A DNA stretch of 37,107 nucleotides from Acidimicrobiales bacterium (GCA_030832455.1 JAURJB010000009.1:1-37107); one strand, 5' to 3'; positions 8,101-17,136 are shown, numbered from the stretch's first letter. Notes: a model not told the origin generated them from the letters alone. Program-made: numbers and translations.

Positions 8101-9018
8101 TTATTCGAGTTCAGCTGGAAAGCCTGGCGCACGCAAATCGGTGCCAGTTGCGTCTTCCAGCAACTTCACCACTTGCGACGACCATGCGTCTCCGCCGTAA
8201 GCCTCTTTCGCACGAATAAAAGTTTGGTACGTGTGACCAGCAAGGTCAAGTGGCACACCAAACTCGCGACCGAAGCCCATTGCAAAACCCAAGTCTTTCA
8301 ATGCAAGGTCCATCGTGAAGTTGATGTTGTATGAGCCGTTCAAAATAACTTGGCTTTCGGTTTCGTGCACGAAACTATTGCCAGAGCTTTCTTTAATTGC
8401 TTCGAATGCAACACCAAGGTCGAGGCCTGCGCGCTTTGCGAGCATGAGTGCTTCGCCAGCTGCCACCAAGTGAATGAAGGCAAGCATGTTGGTGATGACC
8501 TTGATTACCGCAGCGCTACCAAGAGGTCCGATATAGAGCACTGGATTACCCATTGCAGCAAGCGCCGCTTTGTGGGCCTGGAATACCTTGTCTTCGCCCC
8601 CAACAAGCACGGTGATGTCGCCGTGTGCTGCTTTGTGCACGCCGCCTGTAACTGGTGACTCAAGGATGTGCACACCCTTTGACTTTGCGATTTCGCCCAA
8701 ACGCATCGTTTCGCTTTGGTCATTCGTGCTCATGTCGACCCATGTGGCGGGATTTGCGCGGCCAGCAAGTGACTCAAGTACTCCGCCTGGTCCAGCGACT
8801 ACTGCATCAATTGCACGAGGCGAAGGCAAACACGTGAACACCGTGTCGGAGGCATCACACAACTCCTTGATTGACGTTGCCCACTTTGCGCCTTTGGCTA
8901 CAAGTGGTTTTCCTGCATCAGCATTGAGGTCGAAAATGGTGACTTCAAAGCCATTGCGTACAAGGCTTCCCGCAAGAAACTTGCCAATGTGACCGAGACC
9001 GATAAATCCGCAACGCAT
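8101..9018 (-). CDS. 3-hydroxyisobutyrate dehydrogenase-family NAD(P)-dependent beta-hydroxyacid dehydrogenase
   Basis: 305-residue beta-hydroxyacid dehydrogenase. The N-terminal Rossmann motif is GFIGLGHIGKFLA (residues 4-16), the substrate-binding signature SPVTGGVHKAAHGDITVLVGG is near 121-141, and the presumed catalytic lysine is in AAVIKVITNML. Relatives include 3-hydroxyisobutyrate dehydrogenase and tartronate semialdehyde reductase, both of which interconvert a hydroxyacid and a semialdehyde; it could therefore feed the aldehyde dehydrogenase upstream. AAGGGG lies 6 nt before the ATG at 9018. The 34-bp gap to the aldehyde dehydrogenase stop supports one operon. Confidence 0.87.
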   Translation of the reverse strand: MRCGFIGLGHIGKFLAGSLVRNGFEVTIFDLNADAGKPLVAKGAKWATSIKELCDASDTVFTCLPSPRAIDAVVAGPGGVLESLAGRANPATWVDMSTNDQSETMRLGEIAKSKGVHILESPVTGGVHKAAHGDITVLVGGEDKVFQAHKAALAAMGNPVLYIGPLGSAAVIKVITNMLAFIHLVAAGEALMLAKRAGLDLGVAFEAIKESSGNSFVHETESQVILNGSYNINFTMDLALKDLGFAMGFGREFGVPLDLAGHTYQTFIRAKEAYGGDAWSSQVVKLLEDATGTDLRAPGFPAELE

Positions 9019-9052
9019 ATATTCCCCTTTGAATACGAATTGATACTTATGT

Positions 9053-10549
9053 TTACAGTTGAATCCAGGTGGTCTTCAAATTCGTGTAGCCCTCGATGGA
9101 GTGCAACGAACGGTCACGACCAGTACCTGACTGCTTAAATCCACCGAATGGTGTGGTGATTGACGAGCGGTCAAACGTGTTAACCCATACGGTGCCTGCG
9201 CGCAACTGGCGAGCAATTTTGTGTGCCTTGCTTACATCGCGAGTCCACAATGCAGCGCCAAGGCCGTATTGCGAATCGTTGGCGATGCGCACTGCTTCTT
9301 CGTCATTCGATACACGAATTGAACCAAGTACTGGTCCAAAGATTTCTTCCTTTTCAATGCGCATTCCAGGCTTCACGTTTTGGAAGATCGTCGGTGGAAT
9401 GTAGATGCCGCCCTTTGTTGGCTCTACTGGCTTGCCACCGGTGTGAATGGTTGCGCCTTCTGCTTGCCCAATGCCGATGTATTCATTGACGCGATCAAAC
9501 TGTGCGCGGTCAACAATGGTTCCCATTGCCGTGCTTGGATCGTATGTGTCGCCCGGCATGATGGTTTCTGAAACCTTGCGAACCTTGTCGAGAAGTTCGT
9601 CTTCGATCTTTTGATCAACGACCATACGCGTACCTGCGTGACATGTTTGGCCCGCGTTGTAGAACACACCCCATGCAATTGCCGATGCCGCTGCGTCAAT
9701 GTCTGGACAATCGCTCAACACCACGTGTGGAGTTTTGCCACCAAGTTCGAGCGACACAGCCTTCGCATTGCTCTCTGCTGCGTACTTCAAGAAGTACTTA
9801 CCCACTTCTGTTGAACCGGTGAATGCCAACTTGTTGACATCCATGTGCTTGCCGAGTGTTCCACCGCAGCTTGGCCCAAAGCCGTTAATCACATTGAACA
9901 CACCTTCAGGCAACCCTGCGCGAACAGCAAGCTCGGCGAACAACAGTGCCGACAATGGCGACTGCTCTGCTGGCTTCAAGATGACGGAGTTTCCTCCAGC
10001 AAGCGCTGCGCCGACTTTCCACGAGCTAATGATGAGCGGGTAGTTCCAGGGAACCACTGCACCAACAACTCCCATTGGTTCGCGCTCAATAAGCGCAATG
10101 CTGTCACGAGGAATTGGTGCAATTTCTCCGTACAACTTGTCAATCGTTTCTGCATACCACTGAATGTTGTTTGCACATGAGGCAACGTCAACATTGAGTG
10201 AGTCGCTAATTGGCTTGCCGCAGTTCATAGTTTCGAGCAGTGCCAACTCTTCAGCGTGTTCACGAATCAGTTGTGCCCACTTCAACATCACGTTCTTGCG
10301 ATCAAGTGGAGCCATCTCACTCCACACACCTGCTTCGAATGTGCGCTTGGCAACAGCCACTGCGCGATTGACGTCTTCAACATCGCCTTCGGCGACTTGT
10401 GCGATAACCGACCCATCGCGCGGGTTAATGGACTCAAATGTTTTCCCACTGGCAGCATCAACAAACTTGCCATCAATAAACAACTGGGTGCGTGCAACTC
10501 TTTGGCCTGCTCGCTTGGTCCAGTCTGCAGTGGTGAGTGCATGTGCCAT
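9053..10549 (-). CDS. NAD(P)-dependent aldehyde dehydrogenase
   Basis: 498-residue aldehyde dehydrogenase oxidising an aldehyde to a carboxylic acid. Motifs: VVPWNYPLIISSWKVG (residues 165-180), LAFTGSTEVGK (241-251), general base E268 in SLELGGKTP, catalytic C303 in NAGQTCHAG, and EEIFGPVL in the C-terminal half. The general look is of the PuuC/betaine-type group with broad aldehyde substrates. The start is ATG 10549 because AAGGAG lies 9 nt upstream; a reading beginning at 10600 has an unconserved leader. It is the first gene of the cassette, divergent from the sulfotransferase across 75 bp. Confidence 0.92.
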   Translation of the reverse strand: MAHALTTADWTKRAGQRVARTQLFIDGKFVDAASGKTFESINPRDGSVIAQVAEGDVEDVNRAVAVAKRTFEAGVWSEMAPLDRKNVMLKWAQLIREHAEELALLETMNCGKPISDSLNVDVASCANNIQWYAETIDKLYGEIAPIPRDSIALIEREPMGVVGAVVPWNYPLIISSWKVGAALAGGNSVILKPAEQSPLSALLFAELAVRAGLPEGVFNVINGFGPSCGGTLGKHMDVNKLAFTGSTEVGKYFLKYAAESNAKAVSLELGGKTPHVVLSDCPDIDAAASAIAWGVFYNAGQTCHAGTRMVVDQKIEDELLDKVRKVSETIMPGDTYDPSTAMGTIVDRAQFDRVNEYIGIGQAEGATIHTGGKPVEPTKGGIYIPPTIFQNVKPGMRIEKEEIFGPVLGSIRVSNDEEAVRIANDSQYGLGAALWTRDVSKAHKIARQLRAGTVWVNTFDRSSITTPFGGFKQSGTGRDRSLHSIEGYTNLKTTWIQL

Positions 10550-10612
10550 GGGGATTTTCTCCTTGAGTCTGTTCGTAAAGCGTAAAAACCGTACCAGCAA
10601 GTGGCATGCTTC

Positions 10613-10618
10613 TAGGCT
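10613..10618 (+). promoter_or_regulatory. TANNNT -10 for leaderless stf0-like gene
   Basis: TAGGCT followed by six bases and then the GTG start at 10625, with no ribosome site. This is the spacing of leaderless actinobacterial promoters. The same 75-bp gap (10550-10624) must also hold the promoter of the divergent aldehyde dehydrogenase gene, for which I see no convincing -10. Confidence 0.5.
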
Positions 10619-10624
10619 TCCAGA

Positions 10625-11428
10625 GTGGAAACGCGCTTGTTTTTAGCCATTGCATCAGTCGAGCGCACCGGCTCCACGCTGCTGTGCTCCATTCTGCGTG
10701 GCACCCACTTGGCGGGCACGCCTATTGAATACCTCAATATTCAAACGAAGAACTTCGAGCGAATTCGCAATCAGTGCGGCCAACCAAAAATTAAGTTCAC
10801 CCACCGCCCCATTGCACGAGTGCGCAAGCTCACGGGTCGCTACCCGTGGCGCGACATCTCGTATTTCAGTTCGACATCGTGGCGCCGTTACCTCAGCGCG
10901 ATTGCCCAGCAGCACACGACCCTAAATGGTGTCTTCGGAATAAAGATGCACTGGAATCAATACAAGCGCCACATGCTCGACATGGGCGTAGACGCAAGTT
11001 TCTGGAATGTACCCGTGAAGTGGGTGCGCATCACACGCGAAGACGAACTCCGCCAGGCAATCTCGTTTGTGCGCGCTGCACAAACCGAATCATGGAACAG
11101 CAACATGGCGACAAAAGCAGAACCCGTGTACGACGCTGACGCAATTGCATCCGCGCTCGCTCGGATCTCTGACGAGAACTCGGATTGGGATGTGTATTTC
11201 GCCCAGAACAACATCACACCACTACACATCACCTACGAGCAACTCACACGCGACATGGATGCCACCATCAGGCGCATCATGTCCTTCATTGAAACTCCCA
11301 TTGATGTGGTTCCCGAACCACAAACCAAGAAACAAGGCGACTCAATAAATAAGGAGTGGGCCGAGCGCTTTCTTACGCAATACCCAGAGCACACCGAGCG
11401 AACACGGATGTGGCAGGGCTTACACTGA
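10625..11428 (+). CDS. Stf0-like sulfotransferase
   Basis: 267-residue protein resembling the Stf0 family, whose founding member makes trehalose-2-sulfate from PAPS in mycobacteria. The N-terminus has LAIASVERTGSTLLCSIL (residues 7-24), the PAPS 5'-phosphosulfate-binding loop with R14-T-G-S-T, followed by an AGTPIEYLN segment typical of this family. The middle carries GVFGIKMHWNQY and VRITREDELRQAISFVRAAQTESW, corresponding to the 3'-phosphate-binding region. Start is GTG 10625, supported by TAGGCT six bases upstream. It is followed by menB with a four-base gap. The acceptor is unknown: a sugar, glycolipid or osmolyte would fit the family. Confidence 0.78.
   Translation: METRLFLAIASVERTGSTLLCSILRGTHLAGTPIEYLNIQTKNFERIRNQCGQPKIKFTHRPIARVRKLTGRYPWRDISYFSSTSWRRYLSAIAQQHTTLNGVFGIKMHWNQYKRHMLDMGVDASFWNVPVKWVRITREDELRQAISFVRAAQTESWNSNMATKAEPVYDADAIASALARISDENSDWDVYFAQNNITPLHITYEQLTRDMDATIRRIMSFIETPIDVVPEPQTKKQGDSINKEWAERFLTQYPEHTERTRMWQGLH
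11421..11426 (+). promoter_or_regulatory. TANNNT -10 for leaderless menB
   Basis: TACACT, six bases, then GTG at 11433. The last T of the hexamer is the first base of the TGA stop of the sulfotransferase gene, so the promoter is embedded in the upstream 3' end. No Shine-Dalgarno precedes menB. Confidence 0.5.
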
Positions 11429-11432
11429 GTAC

Positions 11433-12344
11433 GTGAGCACACAGCACGTATCTGACATTTTTGACCCAACACAGTGGAACGAAGTGAAGGGTTTTTCGTT
11501 TAACGACATCACCTACCACCGTGCCAAGGCGCATGGCACCGTGCGCATTGCATTTAACCGTCCGGAAATTCGCAACGCCTTTCGTCCGGCAACCGTTGAC
11601 GAGTTGTTCACCGCACTCGATCATGCACGGCAGTCAAGTGATGTTGGATGTGTGTTGTTAACCGGTAACGGACCATCTCCAAAGGATGGCGGTTGGGCAT
11701 TTTGTAGCGGTGGCGACCAACGCATTCGTGGCAAAGATGGATACAAGTACGCAGACGGCGAAACCGCCAACACGATCGAACCAGGACGAACTGGCCGACT
11801 GCACATTCTTGAAGTGCAACGCCTCATCCGTTTCATGCCCAAGATTGTGATCTGTGTTGTTCCGGGCTGGGCTGCAGGTGGTGGTCACAGTTTGCACGTC
11901 GTGTCCGACCTCACGCTTGCCAGCAAAGAACATGCACGCTTCAAACAAACCGATGCCGACGTCGCGAGCTTTGATGGTGGGTTCGGTTCGGCCTATCTTG
12001 CACGCCAGGTTGGACAAAAGTTTGCGCGCGAAATTTTCTTCCTTGGTCGTGAGTATTCAGCAGAAGACGCACAACGCATGGGCATGGTCAATGCCGTTGT
12101 CCCCCACACCGAACTTGAAGCCACTGCATTGCAATGGGCAAAAGAGATCAATGGCAAGAGCCCCACAGCGCAGCGGATGTTGAAGTTCTCTTTCAACCTG
12201 ATTGATGATGGCTTAGTTGGACAACAGGTGTTTGCGGGCGAAGCCACTCGCCTTGCTTATATGACCGATGAGGCCGAAGAAGGACGAAATTCGTTCCTTG
12301 AAAAACGCGAACCAAACTGGGACGCGTTCCCCTGGCTGTACTAG
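11433..12344 (+). CDS. menB: 1,4-dihydroxy-2-naphthoyl-CoA synthase MenB
   Basis: 303-residue crotonase-fold enzyme that closes the naphthoquinone ring of o-succinylbenzoyl-CoA in menaquinone synthesis. MenB is distinguished from ordinary enoyl-CoA hydratases by SPKDGGWAFCSGGDQRIRG near residue 82-100, the long disordered insertion after it (GYKYADGETANTIEPGRTG), the GWAAGGGHSLHVVSDLTLAS oxyanion segment, DADVASFDGGFGSAYLARQVG and the C-terminal EKREPNWDAFPWLY, the typical MenB tail. Start is GTG 11433, again after a TANNNT hexamer. No other men gene is nearby. It suggests that menaquinone is the respiratory quinone. Confidence 0.93.
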   Translation: MSTQHVSDIFDPTQWNEVKGFSFNDITYHRAKAHGTVRIAFNRPEIRNAFRPATVDELFTALDHARQSSDVGCVLLTGNGPSPKDGGWAFCSGGDQRIRGKDGYKYADGETANTIEPGRTGRLHILEVQRLIRFMPKIVICVVPGWAAGGGHSLHVVSDLTLASKEHARFKQTDADVASFDGGFGSAYLARQVGQKFAREIFFLGREYSAEDAQRMGMVNAVVPHTELEATALQWAKEINGKSPTAQRMLKFSFNLIDDGLVGQQVFAGEATRLAYMTDEAEEGRNSFLEKREPNWDAFPWLY

Positions 12345-12350
12345 TTCTTC

Positions 12351-13157
12351 ATGATCGTCACGATTGACGATGCGCTCGACCCCAGGTTGAATGCTTTTCG
12401 TTGGCGTGAACGACAATTGACCACCATTGCGCAACGCAAGTCGGCACTCAACGAGGGACTGTTCATCGCTGAGGGTGATCTCGTCGTGCACCGGGCACTC
12501 GAAGCAGGTTGCACTCCCGATGTTGTGCTGTGCGACCCAAAGTGCGCGTCAGAATTTTCTGACGCCGTGCACAACGCTGGCGGGACGACCCTTGTTGCCA
12601 GTGCTGACATTCGTCGCGAAGTAACGGGGCTTGGCGTACCACTTGATGCGATCGGCGTGTTCAAACGCCCACCGCTTATTTCAAGTGACGACCTCATCGC
12701 ACAGTCAACTAGACTGATTGTTCTTGACTGCGTAGACAACCCAAGCAATGTTGGGTCAATTGCGCGCACCGCAGCGGCCCTTGGATGGGACGGATTACTG
12801 CTTGATCCGACTAGTTCTGACCCACTTTCCCGCCGAGCACTGCGCGTCAGCATGGGCACCACGTTCAAACTCGGCTTTGCTCGCTTTGCAAGCACCACAG
12901 AACTGCTTACGCAACTTCATCAATCGGGATACGCCACAATTGGCCTCACACCGCAACATGACACACGAGAAGTGACGAACCTTCGATCCATTCACATCGA
13001 AGGAAAGCGAGCACTCATCCTTGGTTCGGAGCGACAAGGTTTGAGCGACGCAAGCCTCGAACTGTGCACTCAACTCGCCAATATCACCATGGCCGATGGC
13101 GTTGATTCACTGAATGTGGCGTCTGCTTCTGCAATCGCCTGCTTCGCGTTGCTGTAA
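12351..13157 (+). CDS. SpoU/TrmH-family RNA 2'-O-ribose methyltransferase
   Basis: 268-residue SPOUT methyltransferase using SAM to methylate a ribose in rRNA or tRNA. The N-terminal substrate-binding domain spans about residues 1-110 (FIAEGDLVVHRALEAG). The trefoil-knot SAM domain follows, with the three motifs NPSNVGSIARTAAALG (131-146), LILGSERQGLS (222-232) and MADGVDSLNVASASAI (247-262). Start ATG lies six bases after the menB stop, so translation is probably coupled. Which RNA it modifies cannot be told from sequence. The stop abuts the stop of the convergent haemoglobin gene with no base in between. Confidence 0.9.
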   Translation: MIVTIDDALDPRLNAFRWRERQLTTIAQRKSALNEGLFIAEGDLVVHRALEAGCTPDVVLCDPKCASEFSDAVHNAGGTTLVASADIRREVTGLGVPLDAIGVFKRPPLISSDDLIAQSTRLIVLDCVDNPSNVGSIARTAAALGWDGLLLDPTSSDPLSRRALRVSMGTTFKLGFARFASTTELLTQLHQSGYATIGLTPQHDTREVTNLRSIHIEGKRALILGSERQGLSDASLELCTQLANITMADGVDSLNVASASAIACFALL

Positions 13158-13529
13158 CTAACGATTGACCATGTGCTGAGCAGCATTGGTCATGTACTCG
13201 GTAAGTTGCGCGTGAATGTTTGGATCAGTCGCGCACTCATCCACTGCTGCTTGCATATGCAACATCCATCGATCGCGCTCTAAGTCTCCAATGGCAAATG
13301 GAAAATGCCGCTGACGCAGACGCGGATGACCACGCTCATCGCTATATGTTGTGGGCCCACCCCAGTACTGAATCAGAAATAACGTAAGTCTTTCGCGCGC
13401 TCCGGCCAAGTCATCGTGGTCGGGATACAACGGCCACAACACATCATCTTGCACTACACCTTCGTAAAAGCGATCTACTAGGCGAACAAAGAATTCCTTT
13501 CCACCCACTTCGTCATAGAGCATCGGCAT
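13158..13529 (-). CDS. glbO: Group II truncated haemoglobin (GlbO-like)
   Basis: About 123 residues, the size of a 2-over-2 truncated globin. Visible: LYDEVGGKEFFVRLVDRFYEGV at the N-terminus, LWPLYPDHDDLAGARERLTLFLIQYWGGP, the proximal-His region GHPRLRQRHFPF and the group II tryptophan in RDRWMLHM. Such proteins bind O2, NO or peroxide, and in Actinobacteria are linked to oxygen handling and respiration. I choose ATG 13529, five bases after the crotonase stop; an upstream in-frame start at 13559 would overlap that gene and adds MGRTGVLLVD, which is not globin-like. A further ATG at 13523 is possible. Confidence 0.9.
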   Translation of the reverse strand: MPMLYDEVGGKEFFVRLVDRFYEGVVQDDVLWPLYPDHDDLAGARERLTLFLIQYWGGPTTYSDERGHPRLRQRHFPFAIGDLERDRWMLHMQAAVDECATDPNIHAQLTEYMTNAAQHMVNR

Positions 13530-13534
13530 GTCGA

Positions 13535-14395
13535 CTAGAAGAACTCCGGTTCTTCCCACTCAGGGAAGATATCGGGCAAGTCAGTCGTCACGCGTTCGGT
13601 GAATACCGCTTGACGTTTCTCTAGGAAACTCATCACACCCTCTTGCACATCTTTCGAACGACCGCGTATTTGAATACCCCGACTATCTACGCGATGCGCA
13701 TTCATCGGGTGAGGTGCCCCAAGCATTCTCCACATCATCTGACGTGCAAGAGCAACAGAAACAGGTGCGGCGTTATCGACGATCTCTTTTGCCAGCGCAT
13801 ATGCAGCAGGCAACAAATCTTCTGGTGCGTGGATGCTACGCACCAACCCGCCACGAAGTGCTTCTTCGGCGTCAAACACACGGCCGGTCATTACCCACTC
13901 TTGTGCTTGTGCAATACCAACGATTCGCGGCAAGAACCATGACGAACATGCTTCAGGAACAATTCCACGACGCGTGAATACGAAACCCATTTTCGCGGCA
14001 CTGGATATGAGACGCATGTCCATTGCCAACGTCATCGTTGCGCCAATCCCCACTGCAGGACCATTGATAGCGCCAATGATTGGCTTGTTGCACTTAAACA
14101 TTCTCAACGTCACGGTTCCGCCGCCATCGCGCCGAAATGTGGACTGCGACTCGGTGCTCAATGAACCATCGTTAAAGGTGTCGCCACCGCCAGACAAGTC
14201 CGCACCGGCGCAGAATCCGCGTCCCGAACCAGTCATTACAACAGCGCGAACATTGTCGTCTGCGTCAATGTCATCGAACACTTGATGCAATTCACGCATC
14301 ATCACGTTAGTAAACGCATTGAGTTTGTCTGGTCGATGAAGCGTGACGGTTGCTACTCCATCGCGCACGGAATACAAAAGCTCGGTGTAGGACAT
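13535..14395 (-). CDS. Enoyl-CoA hydratase/isomerase (crotonase) family protein
   Basis: 286-residue crotonase-fold protein, probably hydrating an enoyl-CoA in fatty acid or amino acid breakdown. Motifs: LHRPDKLNAFT, the oxyanion segments GSGRGFCAGADLSGG and GAINGPAVGIGATMTLAMD, and VPEACSSWFLPRIVG, whose Glu matches the catalytic acid of the hydratase group. The C-terminal SRDVQEG-like part (SKDVQEGVMSFLEKRQAVF) is also typical. It starts at ATG 14395 with TAGATT six bases upstream and no ribosome site. It is followed by the haemoglobin gene after five bases; ftsX lies upstream on the same strand. Substrate unknown. Confidence 0.88.
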   Translation of the reverse strand: MSYTELLYSVRDGVATVTLHRPDKLNAFTNVMMRELHQVFDDIDADDNVRAVVMTGSGRGFCAGADLSGGGDTFNDGSLSTESQSTFRRDGGGTVTLRMFKCNKPIIGAINGPAVGIGATMTLAMDMRLISSAAKMGFVFTRRGIVPEACSSWFLPRIVGIAQAQEWVMTGRVFDAEEALRGGLVRSIHAPEDLLPAAYALAKEIVDNAAPVSVALARQMMWRMLGAPHPMNAHRVDSRGIQIRGRSKDVQEGVMSFLEKRQAVFTERVTTDLPDIFPEWEEPEFF

Positions 14396-14401
14396 CCGCC
14401 C

Positions 14402-14407
14402 AATCTA
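14402..14407 (-). promoter_or_regulatory. TANNNT -10 for leaderless crotonase gene
   Basis: Minus strand TAGATT (14407-14402), six bases, then ATG at 14395. It lies in the 22-bp gap after ftsX, where no ribosome site is visible. Confidence 0.5.
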
Positions 14408-14417
14408 GATGGGTGAA

Positions 14418-15323
14418 CTAGACATCTAAGAAGCGTGACGCTGCGATCGCCGATCCAATTGCACCGGCAAGCGCTCCGATCAGCAAAATCACGATCATCA
14501 CGCCAGAGAGATAACCAGACGGAACTACGAGAGACGAAATTCCTGTACCGGGCTTAAAGCCTGCGACACCGCTCGTCCACGCAGAATTGAGCACCCACAG
14601 GCCGCCACATGACAGCACTGCACCAATCAAACCTTGCAGCAGACCTTCGAGCATAAACGGAATACGAATGAACCAGTTTGTTGCGCCCACCAACTTCATG
14701 ACTTCGATCTCTCTACGACGAGCAAACATGGCAGTTCGAATGGTGTTCCAGATGAGACCAACGGCAACGAATAATAATACGAGTGACATTACCAACGTCA
14801 CGGTGCGAACAAACCGTGACAGGGTTGAGATCACTTCAAACTCGTCTTCAGCAAGTGCAACATCTTCTACTCCAGGAAGCGATCGATACTGCTCGCTGAG
14901 TGAACGAACAAGAGCGGGATCCTGTGTAATGGGCACCACTTTGAATTCTGACGGAATGTTTTCGGGTGTCAGCAAACTGAGCGTTACAGGATCACCTGCA
15001 AAGATGCGCTTTGCTTCTTCGTATGTTTGCGTCTTATCAAGGTACTCAAGTTTGTCGACATCAATGATCGTTGGTGCTGATCGAATGGACTCGTCAATTA
15101 AGGCAATTTGTTCTGGGGTTGCGTCGCTACGAACAAACACGATCAACGCGACATCACCCTTCCATTGCACCAACAGATTGTCAAAGGCGCGCTGGATGAG
15201 CAAGGTTGTTCCAACGAGAAGTAACGCAATTGCCGAAGTGAGAATTGCTGCAATCGTCAGCGTGAGATTTCGGCGGAAACTCGCCCACATCTCGCGAAAC
15301 GCATAAGTGATACGAGCGATCAT
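14418..15323 (-). CDS. ftsX: Cell division ABC transporter permease FtsX
   Basis: 301-residue membrane subunit of the FtsEX complex, which couples ATP hydrolysis to activation of peptidoglycan hydrolases at the septum. Topology matches the family: short cytoplasmic start [21 protein letters not shown]1 (about 20-44), an extracellular domain (about 45-170) that in mycobacteria contacts RipC-type hydrolases, then three TM segments (about 172-200, 225-245 and 268-295) with the [19 protein letters not shown] cytoplasmic stretch between them. Its ATG overlaps the ftsE stop by four bases. smpB, often next in actinobacteria, is not present here. Confidence 0.94.
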   Translation of the reverse strand: MIARITYAFREMWASFRRNLTLTIAAILTSAIALLLVGTTLLIQRAFDNLLVQWKGDVALIVFVRSDATPEQIALIDESIRSAPTIIDVDKLEYLDKTQTYEEAKRIFAGDPVTLSLLTPENIPSEFKVVPITQDPALVRSLSEQYRSLPGVEDVALAEDEFEVISTLSRFVRTVTLVMSLVLLFVAVGLIWNTIRTAMFARRREIEVMKLVGATNWFIRIPFMLEGLLQGLIGAVLSCGGLWVLNSAWTSGVAGFKPGTGISSLVVPSGYLSGVMIVILLIGALAGAIGSAIAASRFLDV

Positions 15324-15997
15324 TCGTATACCCCGCGCTCTTGGTCACGAACAATAACTCCACGATCTAACTGAATCACTCGGCGACGCATCGCGTTCAC
15401 CACACGATGGTCGTGCGTTGCCATCATCACCGTTGTTCCCGTCTGATTGATCTCATCAAGCAATGACATGATGCCTTCCCCCGTTGCCGGGTCGAGGTTT
15501 CCAGTGGGCTCATCTGCCAACAAAATCAGTGGACGATTAACGAAAGCGCGAGCGATGGACACGCGTTGCTGCTCACCGCCCGATAACTGATGCGGAAACC
15601 GATCTTCCTTGCCAGCCAGCCCCACAAGATCGAGCACAATCGGCACTTGACGCGCAATCACGTGACGAGGTTTGCCTATCACTTCGAGCGCAAATGCAAT
15701 GTTTTCAAACACTGTCTTACCCGTAAGCAACTTGTAGTCCTGAAAGACATTGCCCATGCTGCGACGCAAAAACGGCACGCGCGAATCAGGAATGTCGTTG
15801 ACATTTTGTCCAGCAACCCAGACGTCACCACGTTCCGGTCGTTCTTGCCGATTCACCAACCGCAAAATGGTTGATTTGCCCGAACCAGACGGACCGACCA
15901 AGAAGACGAAGTCTCCTTTGGCGACATCAAATGACGCGTCCCGAACTGCAACGGTTTCGGACCCGTATCTCTTGGTCACATTTTCCAAACGGATCAT
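15320..15997 (-). CDS. ftsE: Cell division ATP-binding protein FtsE
   Basis: About 225-residue ABC ATPase partner of FtsX. Walker [11 protein letters not shown]-loop [11 protein letters not shown], signature [19 protein letters not shown], Walker [14 protein letters not shown] and the H-loop MATHDH are all present. I place the start at ATG 15997 ([12 protein letters not shown]), preceded by GAGAGG with good spacing. A TTG at 16018 lies exactly six bases after TAGACT and could be a leaderless start, or 16018 could simply be the transcription start of a short 5' UTR. The stop overlaps ftsX (ATGA). Confidence 0.94.
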   Translation of the reverse strand: MIRLENVTKRYGSETVAVRDASFDVAKGDFVFLVGPSGSGKSTILRLVNRQERPERGDVWVAGQNVNDIPDSRVPFLRRSMGNVFQDYKLLTGKTVFENIAFALEVIGKPRHVIARQVPIVLDLVGLAGKEDRFPHQLSGGEQQRVSIARAFVNRPLILLADEPTGNLDPATGEGIMSLLDEINQTGTTVMMATHDHRVVNAMRRRVIQLDRGVIVRDQERGVYE

Positions 15998-16024
15998 GGG
16001 GCCCCTCTCAGGCTTCAAAACCAA

Positions 16025-16030
16025 AGTCTA
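16025..16030 (-). promoter_or_regulatory. TANNNT -10 upstream of ftsE
   Basis: Minus strand TAGACT (16030-16025), six bases, then TTG at 16018; the preferred ATG is at 15997. Either a leaderless TTG start or a 21-nt UTR carrying the GAGAGG ribosome site would follow from a start near 16018. Confidence 0.4.
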
Positions 16031-16032
16031 AT

Positions 16033-17136
16033 TTATGAATCAGCATGTGCACGGCGCCAGCGCAAGAACCCTTCCATAAAGGAATCTAGGTCGCCATCGA
16101 GAACTGCGGCAATGTTTCCACTTTCAATTTCAGTGCGAACATCTTTCACCATTTGATATGGCTGCATCACATAGCTGCGAATCTGACTTCCCCAACCAAC
16201 TTGTGCCTGCTTTCCGGCAATACTTCGCAACTCACTTTCACGCTCTTCTTCGATTCGCGATGCAACCATTGTCTTCAACCGCTTCAACGCATTTTCACGG
16301 TTTTGCAACTGCGAACGCTCTTGCTGCGATGAAGCAACAAGTCCAGTGGGTTCATGAATCAAACGAACTGCCGACGAAGTTTTATTGACATGCTGTCCAC
16401 CTGCGCCTGATGCACGGAATACTTCCATTCGAATATCGGATTCGTTGATCTCAACATCGACTTCTTCAAGCACCGGCCAAATTTGAACGTTGGCAAAACT
16501 CGTTTGCCGACGACCCTGGTTATCAAACGGGCTGATTCGCACCAATCGATGCGTGCCGCGCTCGGAAGTCAGTAAGCCATACGCGTACCGACCGCGCACC
16601 GTGAAGTCGGCAGACAGAATTCCTGCCTCTGTACCTTGAGAGATATCCCCGATTTCGATCTCAAATCCCTTGCGTTCCGCCCACCGCGTAAACATGCGTA
16701 GGAGCATTTCGCTCCAATCTTGAGCATCGACACCGCCGTCTTTGGCATTGATCTGCACAATTGCATTTGCCTCGTCATGCACTCCTGTAAACAAACTGCG
16801 CAATTCAAGAGCATCGAGTTTCGTACGTGCCTGCGCAATACCGCGCTCTAGATCTGGCTCTTGACTTTCGTCATCAATTTCTCGCGCCATTTCATGGAGC
16901 ACCTCAAGGTCATCCACCGAACCAGACAATGAGGCAAACTCATCCATGTCCGATTTCAAGTTTGCATATTCGGAGTTCACCTTTTTGGCATTGTCCTGGT
17001 CGTCCCACAAATCAGGACGAGCGACTTCGACCTCAAGTTCACTGATTCGTACACGACTAGCTTCCACCTTCAAATAGACAGAGGCCTCATTCACTCGTCG
17101 ACGTAATTCAGTGAGGTCGTTAGAAAAATCGCGCAT
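16033..17136 (-). CDS. prfB: Peptide chain release factor 2 (RF2)
   Basis: 367-residue class I release factor reading UGA and UAA. It has the N-terminal coiled-coil domain, the stop-recognition tripeptide SPF in RLVRISPFDNQ, and the GGQ hydrolysis motif in SGAGGQHVNKTSSAVRLIH. The reading frame is continuous from ATG 17136, with no in-frame UGA near codon 25, so the programmed +1 frameshift known from E. coli prfB is absent. It lies 24 nt after the secA stop and 35 bp before the ftsE ATG; prfB-ftsE-ftsX is a conserved actinobacterial order. Confidence 0.95.
   Translation of the reverse strand: MRDFSNDLTELRRRVNEASVYLKVEASRVRISELEVEVARPDLWDDQDNAKKVNSEYANLKSDMDEFASLSGSVDDLEVLHEMAREIDDESQEPDLERGIAQARTKLDALELRSLFTGVHDEANAIVQINAKDGGVDAQDWSEMLLRMFTRWAERKGFEIEIGDISQGTEAGILSADFTVRGRYAYGLLTSERGTHRLVRISPFDNQGRRQTSFANVQIWPVLEEVDVEINESDIRMEVFRASGAGGQHVNKTSSAVRLIHEPTGLVASSQQERSQLQNRENALKRLKTMVASRIEEERESELRSIAGKQAQVGWGSQIRSYVMQPYQMVKDVRTEIESGNIAAVLDGDLDSFMEGFLRWRRAHADS

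Noticed and set aside
16033-17136. Programmed frameshift in prfB
   Set aside because: The frame is continuous from ATG 17136, with no early in-frame UGA and no slippery CUUU-UGA.
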